DNA of 64,000 bases, taken from positions 214,645-278,644 of the forward strand of contig NW_026516724.1 of the NCBI RefSeq assembly GCF_025766255.1, in the 5' to 3' direction. The position numbers and the translations under genes are program-made. The stretch is from Zychaea mexicana. Lineage: Eukaryota; Mucoromycota; Mucoromycetes; Mucorales; Lichtheimiaceae. The notes under the pieces are model-generated. The model ran no database searches and was not told the DNA's origin. It saw nothing but the letters and a program-made list of their open reading frames with translations. Within the stretch, counting starts at the first letter, position 1; each line of letters opens with the position of its first letter. Shown in pieces: positions 55,298 through 64,000 of this stretch.

Positions 55298-58200
55298 AGA
55301 AACTGTCAGCAAAAACCATACAAAAAAAGAAAGAGGGACTTACTGTTTGATTGCAGCATCACGCTGTTGTGGTGACATTTGACCATCTAGACGAATGCAT
55401 TCGAACCCGGCACGCGACAGACGCCAATGGATCAGATCGAGAAAGTTGACAAACTAAGAAGAAAAGGCAAAGTGTAAGTCTCTTTTGTCTGCTTTCGTCC
55501 GTTTTCTGCTTAAACAATGGAGCACACGCCATTCGATTACCTGCGAAAAGACAATACTGCATGATGTTTTTTAATCCAATGTTACATGGAAAAAAATGGA
55601 ATGATAAGTTTCTCGAGGTTTTGTTAGCCCCACCCCCCCTCCTAATAGAAACATTCCTTGTTAATTACCTCTTGATGGTTCGATCTTCACGTCGCAAATT
55701 GTGAAGCTCTTCTACCAGAGCCTCAATCTTGGTTGAGCTACGCCATTTGTCCATGTCAATGCGGTTGACAATACTGGTTTTTGTATATCCCGAGTGCGTG
55801 CCGCTGCCCACTTCCAATTCCAAAGGCGGCTGCGAGAGATCGACCGAGAAATTGGCAAAGCAAGTTGGACATTTAGGCCGTTGCTTAGTGTCCATTGCAT
55901 CAAATGATTGAAGATACTGAGTACAGCACTATTGATAATACCAATTCACAGTTAGTTGCTGGTTGCTGCTGATAAAAATGAAAAGCCACATCACTTTTAA
56001 GCTTGCTTTCTTCTACCTCTCTGCAGAATACATGACGACACGCCGCGCGAATCGCATCTTCTGGGGGTTCACTGCACAACATGCAGACCAACTGCTTGTT
56101 TCCAGACAAGTCCTTCTTCTTTGTCACCAAGTCCGGGTGGTTCGCGCACAGGCGCATGCGCGTGAGCAATTCAAAGATATTGGCATAGTTGTTGAGGATC
56201 GAGCCTTCTTCGACATAGGTAGTGAACTGCCGAGCCGTGTTGCTGTACAGCGAGGTGTACACATCCTCCTCTTCTTCCGTAAACTGGTCACGACGCACAG
56301 TGACAATACGGGGAGGTAAGCCTAAATCATCGGCGCACTCGACCTTGGTACGCCGCAACATCATCTTGTCCAACAGCTTCCGCAGCTTTTGCATGGCAAT
56401 GCGGCCTTCGCCCTGGTTGCCGTGGTTTTGAATGGGCTTGAGGACTTCATTGTTCCACCAGCACACGTGCCTAATATATCCATCTTTAATTGAGTATCTC
56501 TCTCCCTCCCACTCGTATACGCACTTGCACACAAAAGAGAAATAGAAGCTACTTACTCCATTGGGGTATGAGAGCAGTCGTCACAACCCTTTTTGTCACT
56601 AAACTGCCAACTGATCTTTTTACAATCGCAAGACTTGCAGTAATAGTAAGCAAACGGATCTATCATCATGAAGAAAGAAAAAAGTTTAAGTTTCGAGATC
56701 CGCTGTTTGTTCCAAATCAAATCAAACTCTTTCGGCAGGTTACACAACATACCGGCTTGCATAAAGCGGATAAGGGAATAAAGTTCACCGACACGATTCT
56801 GGAGGGGCGTGCCTGTCAAGGACCATCGGTACTCGCCATTCAGATTGAACTGAGTCGAAGCCGTTAGCATTACCATTTTCACCTTACTACAAACAAAAAG
56901 GATCCCAGCTCTTTCAAACTACTTACCGTTGCTCGCGCGGTATTAGAAGCTCGATCCTTAATATTGTGTGCCTAGATATTAATGTAACGTAAGCGTGGGT
57001 GCAGTAATTGTTGAGTTAATAACAACTCCTATCAAGTCAGCTCCACTCATTGTCTTGGGCCCGGGGGTAATTCCATTGACAGTATCTTTGGGAAGCCTAC
57101 CTCATCCAAAATGATTCTGTGCCATTTGACGTTGTGCAGAATCGACTTTTCCTTGCGGAGTTCTCCCATGATCTTTCTACCAGATTCTTGTCGACGAAAC
57201 TCTCCCTCGAGAAGTGAGTCTAAGAATAATACCACCACCACCGCACCATCAATAGAGAGAGAGAAAGATCAGTGCCCAACATCCTTTCATTAAATACAAC
57301 ATGAGAACCAATTGACTTACAGGTGGTCAGTACCACATCGTGACTCTGTAGTTCCTCTGCCGTAAAGTTTCGTTTGCTGCCTACAAAGATACAAGAGACA
57401 AGGATGTTTAGTCAACAATCCTGGACCAAACAAGTTTTACTTGTAAAAGTGCCTCACCATGAAATATCAACACCTTCAAGGCGCTATCCGTATGCTGTTC
57501 GATTTCATGTTTCCATTGCATAATGGCGACCTAAAACGTTGAAAAGAGTAAATATTATATTGGCAAACAGGAACCATGTATGACAAAAGCAACATACCGT
57601 GGGCGCAATAACCAAATTTGGCTTCTTTCTATCGGACAACAGAAGCGCAATTGTTTGAATCGTCTTGCCCATACCCATTTCATCCTACATTAATGAAAAG
57701 ACATTTGTATTGACGGTTTAAATTCGATAACGTTATTGGAAGACCTTGCTAAAAGATACTTACACCTAAGACACCTCCTTTGAACTAAAATTATATATCA
57801 AGAAATATAAGAAATTAAAATTTGTTCTTTCTTTATATATAAGCAACAGCCAACGATAGACTCACATCATTCAATTCTTCTTGTTGTCGCATCCAGCCAA
57901 CACCATACCTTTGGAAAGGTAGCAGAGGCAGCTTGAGTTCAGAAGGTTGATCAACAGGGATAGGATCATTGCTGGTCATTGCGTCCAACTCGTCCCACAC
58001 GTTCTTGAGTTCTGGATGATGCCTGAGCAAATACATGTTGGTTCGCTGTGCCTTTAGATGGTAGGCTATGGTTAGTTTTGATATATAGGAATATATCAAG
58101 AGAGAGAGAGAGAGAAAAGTGAACTCACATGGGTCATGCGTGGGCCACGGCGAAGCGTTACCCTACGACGGCTACGTTGATTGCAACGTACGCGAACACG

Positions 58201-59046
58201 TCGAAACGCGCCCTCATCCTCAGAACCATCTTCTGATGGATCGCTATCTGAATCGTCATCGTCATCGTCATCGCCATCGTCATCGCCATCGTCATCGTCT
58301 TCACCGTTATCAGTGGACGTCAAATCAATCGCATCATCTTCTGCTTCAGACGTCGACGACAAAACGATAACATCGTCCTCCTCTTCCTCAGCGTCGTGTA
58401 AATCTTTATTTTCTTCCAAAGATTCCAAAAAAGTCGTATCAACAGAAGCAGGTGAAGCAGAAGAGTCTTCATTGGAATAAATCAAGCTTGGAGTAGACGC
58501 GCTTGATGAACCAGCGGGAGTTTGAGCTTTGGTGGTCGTGCTTGTTATCACCATTCTACCTTTGCCTTTGCGGTCAACCTTGACATCCGCGGTGATGGTC
58601 GGAGGTTCTTCTTGTTTGACTCGTCCTCGGACCGCCGCCGCCGCAGCAGCAGTAGCAGTAACAACGACAGCTGGCTTCTTGTTGTCGTCTTGTTGTTGTT
58701 CAGGTTTCACTTTTTGGGCGGGCACTGCCGGAAAGGTTTCCTCTTGCCGATCTTGCTTGACTTTTTGTCGTTTTCTGGGTGATTCAGAAGCCAGACCAGT
58801 GGAAGAAGACTGTGATCGCAGCCGACGAGATTGTCGCACCGGAGCTTTAGTATTAGCCTTCGCATCATCATCGTCGTCGTCGTCGTCCTCTTGATCATTC
58901 AATTTACGGTTGTTGTCAGCAGTAGCAGCAGGAACAGGGAACGGATCGTTGGTTGCTGCTGCGGCGGTAGTCGAACGAGTGACACGACGATTGACGCCAT
59001 TGTTGCGTTGAGCTTTTGTTGCAGTAGCTTTCCTTGTAGCGACCAT
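54513..59046 (-). CDS. RAD16: RAD16-type SNF2 ATPase with RING finger (nucleotide excision repair)
   Basis: Nineteen-exon model, 2877 nt, 958 aa, all phases closed: 58129-59046, 57866-58051, 57764-57784, 57598-57684, 57458-57530, 57321-57380, 57101-57219, 56927-56971, 56753-56849, 56557-56659, 56017-56470, 55669-55928, 55541-55556, 55344-55453, 55137-55232, 55038-55056, 54907-54916, 54664-54801, 54513-54577. The N-terminus ([11 protein letters not shown]) is basic, then acidic and disordered. SNF2 motifs: GDEMGMGKT (about 375-383), DEAH (about 487-490), [50 protein letters not shown]. Rad16-specific features are the Cys cluster ([10 protein letters not shown] to CDDCSH), [19 protein letters not shown] and a RING ([20 protein letters not shown] to CPTC). 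With Rad7 it forms the damage-scanning complex of global-genome repair, with ubiquitin-ligase potential. Exons of 10, 16, 19 and 21 nt are unusually small. Confidence 0.92.
55264..55294. repeat. (CT)n microsatellite
   Basis: About fifteen CT units inside an intron of the RAD16 model (between exons at 55137-55232 and 55344-55453). Confidence 0.75.
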
Positions 59047-59320
59047 GTAAAATGAGCTAATGGGTGCTTTTAATAAAAAGATAGAGAGAGAGGTAGGGAG
59101 AGGATGATTGAGGTTTAAGAGAGTTAGAAAGACAAAGAAAGAAAGGAAAAAAAAGGAACTGTCACAAGCAGGTGAAACCAGGCACTGGAAGGCGTAAAAC
59201 CGAACCAAGCAGCCCAAACCATGTTGAAATGCCGATTGTTCATCGTTATCGGCGATTCCGCTTCCAATCCGATCGAGTAAAAAGGTTCGATATGTTTGAC
59301 CCACATCTTAAAAATGTTTT

Positions 59321-60544
59321 TTATTTGAACAACCATTTTCCAACTAGGGCTTTCATGATATTGGCGGATCGTCTTTCATCCATGCTCCACACCATGCCAT
59401 CCTTCATGTTTGGACCATAACGATATACATCGCTACTAGCAGCACCGTCATCCTCGTCATCATCGTTATCCAAGCGCATTTCATTCTCCACTTCGGCTAC
59501 CACCAGTTGCACAATCCGACGCGTCTCGGTATCGTATCCTACACCGTTGGCCATCATTTCGTCGACCAAATTCAGCATTCCGTGTACGTCGCGCCAAAGT
59601 TTCCATCGCATCATCAACATGGCGTTGTACACCTCCGTGGTACATCCAGACACGTAGCTCACAACACTGTGGGTTTTGGCGTGTTCGAAAATCGACAGTG
59701 CCAGATAGGGGTCCTCGAACGTCATGCCTGCCATTTCGATCGCACGTTCTAATAATTTCGCATAATAGGGTGGATAGCCTCCTTTTGTTGTTGTTGTTGT
59801 AGTTGCTGCTGAACTTGATGACGATGACGATGTAAACTCCATGACCCGTTCGAGTAACTGTCGACTGGATGCACATTCAACAATGGTATTGATAGCATTG
59901 GTTTCTTTGTCCCTTGCTGCAATCGCGTCATTGTTCGTCATCCTTGCCATATTGTATTCATGGTCGCGTCTGAGTTGCTTGCTCTTGTTGTTGTCGGCCT
60001 TGCCATAAAATGAGCTCATCATGCCACGTGGTAGTGGTGATGTCTTTTTATGCGGCTTTCGGCTCTTGATGACCATGTTTAATAACTGTTTTTCAATTTG
60101 CGAGTGGATGCGCTTGCTCTTTTTAGCAGCTGTAGGATCCACTGGGGTCTTGGCGCCACTACTGCTACTATTTTTTCGTGGCAGTGGTGGTAATGACGAT
60201 CCTTGTGTTTGAGACTCAGGGAACAACGTGTATAGCATACTGTTGAAATCACGAGTGGAATCGGAAGATTCAGATCTTGGACTTTGACTTTTTTGTAAAA
60301 TTATATCGCGATCGAGTACATCAAGTGAATTGTTGTTGTTGTTGTTGCTGCTACTGTTCTCGGTGCTACTACTAGCAGTTGCTGTAGTACTTTGTTGCTG
60401 TTGTTCTTCTGGATAGTGTGATTGGGAATAAGATCGGACAAGACATGAGCGGCGTGGTATAGATTGATGGATTGAACGTGTAGAACGTAATAAGATGGCG
60501 GTGGCACGTTGCATACTTTGCATAGTAGAATGTACTGACAACAA
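59321..60544 (-). CDS. Mtf2-like mitochondrial expression factor
   Basis: Single-exon frame of 407 aa; the Met at 60544 is taken, with alternatives at 60523 or 60514. The N-terminus is a typical mitochondrial presequence (MQRATAILLRSTRSIHQSIP). A disordered Ser/Asn-rich stretch follows, then FNSMLYTLFP and a C-terminal helical domain with EVYNAMLMMRWKLWRDVHGM, LNLVDEMMANGVGYDTETRR and IVQLVVAEVENEM. This matches the C-terminal Mtf2 domain of fungal proteins related to yeast Mtf2/Nam1, which couples mitochondrial transcription with RNA processing and translation in the matrix. It is head-to-tail with RAD16. The family call rests on the C-terminal 150 residues. Confidence 0.7.
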   Translation of the reverse strand: MLSVHSTMQSMQRATAILLRSTRSIHQSIPRRSCLVRSYSQSHYPEEQQQQSTTATASSSTENSSSNNNNNNSLDVLDRDIILQKSQSPRSESSDSTRDFNSMLYTLFPESQTQGSSLPPLPRKNSSSSGAKTPVDPTAAKKSKRIHSQIEKQLLNMVIKSRKPHKKTSPLPRGMMSSFYGKADNNKSKQLRRDHEYNMARMTNNDAIAARDKETNAINTIVECASSRQLLERVMEFTSSSSSSSAATTTTTTKGGYPPYYAKLLERAIEMAGMTFEDPYLALSIFEHAKTHSVVSYVSGCTTEVYNAMLMMRWKLWRDVHGMLNLVDEMMANGVGYDTETRRIVQLVVAEVENEMRLDNDDDEDDGAASSDVYRYGPNMKDGMVWSMDERRSANIMKALVGKWLFK

Positions 60545-60559
60545 AACAGAATGAGCCTG

Positions 60560-60994
60560 GAAATTTTTTTTCTTTTGTATATTTTATTGAGGGTTCTGAG
60601 CCCCAAAATCTTGAGTAGAAATTACATGAGATGAACGGGAGAGAAGGCTTTGAAGGTGCTTGTCAACGACTTATTGATTCCAAGGGGATCCTTCCAGTAC
60701 CGTTCGCCAGTGCATGGCCCATACAGCCTGTACCATAGCCCCAAGCGCGCCTAGGTGAGAGCGCCAGAACATGTTGTCTTTGGAAAAGCGCATTTTATGA
60801 GCACTCCAGAGTTGGTCCGATGTTTGTGGTGGGGCGCGTAATCGCTGCAGTGCTTGGACCCAAAAGGATAGCGTTACAGGGCAATCAATGAAAGAATATC
60901 GTAATGTTTCTGGTTCAACATCACATAGGGGGGCAAAGATTATTTGGATGTTTTTGACGGAAGACAAAGAAAGTAATTGGGCTTTGTTTGACAA
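60560..60994 (-). mobile_element. 5'-truncated LINE 3' end
   Basis: Minus-strand frame 60671-60994 contains CDVEPETLRYSFIDCPVTLSFW, the Cys/His C-terminal motif of L1-type ORF2 proteins, then FWRSHLGALGAMVQAVWAMHW. It is followed by about 100 bp of 3' UTR and an A-rich end near 60560-60575. It is a different LINE from the full-length copy at 25.7 kb. A typical dead-on-arrival insertion, close to the 5' end of the Mtf2-like gene. Confidence 0.6.
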
Positions 60995-61251
60995 AGTGAT
61001 TCAAAGAAAAGGATAGCGTTCTATGCAATATTGGAGTCGTTCGGTTGCAATATTCTTTGCGGTGCGTTGAAAATATACCTTGTCATCGCCTTGATGAGTA
61101 AAAGAGCAAAGCAAAGATCTAAAAGGTTTAATAGAGCAGAAAGAGAAATAGTTCACCCATGGCATCATACCGGACCAAAACGCGGCTCAAGACCCTTAGT
61201 TAAAAGCGACTACTACACAGCTACCTATAGATAACTGCAATTTGTAAATTC

Positions 61252-61566
61252 CTAAGAAGCGAGTTGTACAAGGGGACCACGTTTATATAAGCCAACACGT
61301 AAGCCGAAACCATTGGTATACTTGGCCATGAATACCGTATCCAATTCGAGCGCTTTTTGGGTCACAGTGAATCCATTTTTTTCTAGTTAGTCTGTCAAGA
61401 CCTTATGAGCATGATATTCTTCCAAACCAAGGCCAGAGTTTTTGTGCAACTAAAAAAAAAGAAAAAGCATCAAGATGTGTGTACAAATTAGAGTCCGTTA
61501 AGATTGCGGCGATCAAGAGTGTTCCTGCAATTCTGGGTAAATACGATCGTTTTCGGTATAAGCCAT
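61252..61566 (-). pseudogene. fragment of an M20-family dipeptidase/amidohydrolase
   Basis: Minus-strand reading starts MAYTENDRIYPELQEHS then meets TGA. After an intron-like stretch (acceptor following a T-run near 61451) it continues LHKNSGLGLEEYHAHKVLTD, stop, LEKNGFTVTQKALELDTVF and MAKYTNGFGLRVGLY. This is the N-terminal signature of PM20D2-like M20 peptidases (N-P-x-L-G-x-E-E-x-x-A then L-x-x-x-G-F). Two stops and loss of the metal-binding regions mean a truncated pseudogene. Confidence 0.55.
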
Positions 61567-62850
61567 GTTTTGTGCTTACTATGTTTGTGTCAGTAGTAGT
61601 TAGTTATTTTCTGCTGTGCGATTATGGTATGTACAATGCTCAGTCATAAAGAACAGAGAAATTCAGTCGACCAACATATTTTCCATAGTCAGAGATGCAA
61701 TTCGAGGGAGCGGCCGGACATATACATATCATACTCAGGGGAGATAAGAAGAAAGAATACGGGTGTGTTTCCAAAAGATCTTCCAAGTTGACAACGCACA
61801 CTCAAAAAAGCTCGTATCATACGCCGAGAGATTTCTTGACTTACAACTAAGACTTAGTACCAAACAAATGTAGTAAGAATGACTACTTTTACATACCCTG
61901 GTGGAAAACTACTGTACATCCATCTTATGCGATTAATGCTTAAACTATATAAACTGTGCTAATGTGCCTAGCGAAAGAGTAGGGAAGGGTTAAAACGAAA
62001 TCTTATCGCCAGGGATAATACAGTACCGACAAGACTGGGACCAGTAATTTGATGTTGTGGTCAATCTCTCGATCGATACCATACCAAACGAGTGTGTGAA
62101 AGACTTTTGAATTGATTTCTCACGCAAACTGTTTGTTATGCTATATTTTCCTCCATATGTCAAGGAAGAAATTGTCGTGCTGCGGATGTGCAACCCAAGA
62201 TCTTGGCTTTTCATAATTATTAAGACCAAGCAAGCAATAATAATAAGTTGTATGTGTTGCTACTGTCACGTTATGTTTATTAATTAACAGGCATAAACAG
62301 AGGAAACTGGCTCAATTGGATCGTCATGGAACGCGCAGCCCACAGCATCTATTAACAATACCTGTGCACATACCCGCGGAGCTGTGGCTAAATCGGGAAG
62401 AAACTTTGGATTGATCGAATTGTATTTGCGTTAAAGATCAAATAGACATGATCACACAGATTAATTGCAAATGGTTGTCTACGCTCGACTTTTTGGACGT
62501 GTATTGTTCAGAGCTATGTATGTATTAAGGGTCTCCTCTCGAAGAAATGTAACGAATCTGCCATACGACACTCTTGACTAGAGGTATAGCGCGCATCATT
62601 AAGAATTTCAACGTTGTCAGACCTTCTTCTTTTCACAGGCTATCAAACCTTAAAAATATTGCTTTGGGTCTCAAAACGTAGAATGTCGTAAAGATACGTG
62701 TAGCTTGGGTGAGGTTAGATAGCTAATATGCAGCATTAATTAAAGTAGTAGCTTGACTACATACAATACGCGTAATACACAATAACAAACAGCACATGTT
62801 TGATAGACGGGGGACAACAACAACAAGGCCTTTATTTAAATTGGTCAAAT
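61567..62850. other. intergenic, no gene seen
   Basis: Only short unsupported frames (for example minus 61990-62229). Confidence 0.5.
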
Positions 62851-62852
62851 TC

Positions 62853-63053
62853 CTAAAGAGGCTCGTCCAAAAACGAGAGTGTCGATGTCTTAGCTTTGCG
62901 GGAAGGTGCATCGGCATCTGCTCCCGAACCCTCTACCACAAAGCTGGGTTCTGTCTTGGTCGCTTTATGGATCTCGGAGGGTCCGATCGGCATTGAGATG
63001 CCAGCGGTCTCACCAATCAACTTACCTACTTAGAAGTCGCCCCGTGCCTACAA
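62853..63053 (-). pseudogene. possible 3' coding remnant of an unrecognised gene
   Basis: A minus-strand frame reads ARGDF, a TAA, then VGKLIGETAGISMPIGPSE followed by an acidic/Lys-rich tail ending in KTSTLSFLDEPL and a stop. An acceptor-like TTTTGTAG precedes it. Upstream, 63130-63398 holds a 105-codon minus frame ending at a GTAAGT donor that may be another exon. The segments look coding but the internal stop and uncertain joins prevent a model; no family recognised. Confidence 0.3.
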
Positions 63054-63399
63054 AACAAGCATCAGCACCCACCCTTGCGCTTACCTACCCTCACTCACAC
63101 TCACACACACTGAAAAAAAAGGAAGGGACTTACCACATGTGATCGAGAAAAAGCGAGGAAGCAGCACGCTGCGGAAAATGGGTGCCTTTTCATGCACACG
63201 TTCAAGACCCCGCTTCTTTTGAAAAAAAGAATACCCCCACTCCCATCCACAGGTCCGTGCCAACAACGCGGGGAACAATGACAGATCTTCTGTATCGTAG
63301 CGACAGTATGTAACACTATTACAACGCGCTTTACCATACTTTGGTACGCGTTTTTCACCTTTTTTTTTTGTTTCTATCTTCGCGTAGTTCGTTCGCAAA

Positions 63400-64000
63400 A
63401 ATAATCGAAAGGAAAAAATTATTCGGAGGGTACCAGCCCGAAACCTGTTTTTTGTTTTGCTTTGGTTTTTTTTTCACATGTATCATACATCACCCGTACA
63501 CACGCCGAGGAAGTAAACACCACGTCTGATTGGCTTTGTGTCGCTATTGATAAGGGAGGTGGATGAGTAATGAGCAAACCCAACAGCACTATCAACCTGA
63601 AGAAGCAGCGTGTATCGATAATAGTAGTTCTAGGATGACGCGCATACTATGCTGAAAACAGCCATGCTGCTCTATAGTCTGCCCTTGGCAGTTTAGTTTA
63701 AGCTGTCCACATCCATCATTGCGGGCTTGGAGGATCGGCAACCGATAATTGCGTGAGAATCGATGTCTACTTGGGAGACGGAGTGCTGGGAGTCTCTCAT
63801 GTGAAAATCGTAGGCTGGACCTCATGGTGCCTTGTGCGAGCAAAACATCCCCTTTTCTTTTCTGCCGAGCATCAGCATCGTTGAAGAAAAGGAGAGGGTG
63901 TTTTGATATCATTCAAACGTCAAGTCGTTACAATATTTTGAAACACACCTCTTTCAAAAAATGGCATTTCTGATATATTATAGTGCACGCCACGCTGAAC
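63400..64000. other. window end, no confident gene
   Basis: A minus frame at 63592-63912 has no recognised motif. Nothing else supported. Confidence 0.4.

Noticed and set aside
58181..58480. Poly-Ser plus-strand ORF
   Set aside because: Antisense of the Asp-rich N-terminal region of RAD16.
1..64000. CRISPR arrays or bacterial defence systems
   Set aside because: No regularly spaced direct repeats, no operon-like gene packing; the DNA is clearly eukaryotic with spliceosomal introns.

Overview
The window is nuclear DNA of a filamentous fungus, most likely an early-diverging one (Mucoromycota, Mucorales-like). The signs are short GT-AG introns in almost every conserved gene (the RAD16 homologue has 19 exons, several only 10-21 nt long), homopolymer-rich disordered proteins (poly-Q/S/T/D), a Pil1-type eisosome protein, and a mobile-element mix (L1-like LINE, CACTA-like, Helitron, pogo, Fanzor) typical of these fungi. 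No rRNA, tRNA, CRISPR array or bacterial operon was seen. All gene models below were built by hand from reading frame, splice-site and phase agreement; none has transcript support.

Layout. 1-4.1 kb: gene-poor, with ends and a fragment of Tc1- and pogo-type transposons. 4.5-7.3 kb: two tandem sulfotransferase-fold genes; a third, close copy lies at 41.6-42.5 kb. 9.2-12.9 kb: two minus-strand genes, a Ser/Thr-rich protein with SxIP motifs (tentatively Kar9-like) and a MAPR-type haem-binding membrane protein. 13.7-19.4 kb: a decayed Fanzor (eukaryotic TnpB) locus. 16.6-22.0 kb also holds very AT-rich islands unlike the surrounding DNA, carrying a Merlin/ISXO2-like transposase relic, MITE-like repeats and small AT-rich ORFs. 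25.7-31.35 kb: an apparently intact two-ORF LINE with A-tail and a candidate target duplication. 32.4-34.3 kb: Pil1-like BAR protein. 34.3-41.6 kb: mostly low-complexity intergenic DNA with one small Cys/His ORF. 43.2-45.35 kb: CACTA-like transposase pseudogene. 46.3-47.7 kb: a likely minus-strand gene of very short exons encoding hydrophobic segments. 48.0-49.5 kb: Helitron helicase relic with a recognisable 3' terminus. 50.2-60.5 kb: a housekeeping block (V-ATPase subunit G, an unrecognised coiled-coil/tail-anchor protein, RAD16, an Mtf2-like mitochondrial protein). 60.5-64 kb: LINE and M20-peptidase fragments.

The conserved genes do not form one pathway: vacuolar acidification, global-genome nucleotide excision repair, mitochondrial expression, plasma-membrane domains and haem binding. 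The distinctive part is the accessory DNA. The most interesting items are the short-exon membrane-protein locus at 46.3-47.7 kb with a recurrent intronic motif, the Fanzor relic invaded by AT-rich elements, and the intact LINE.
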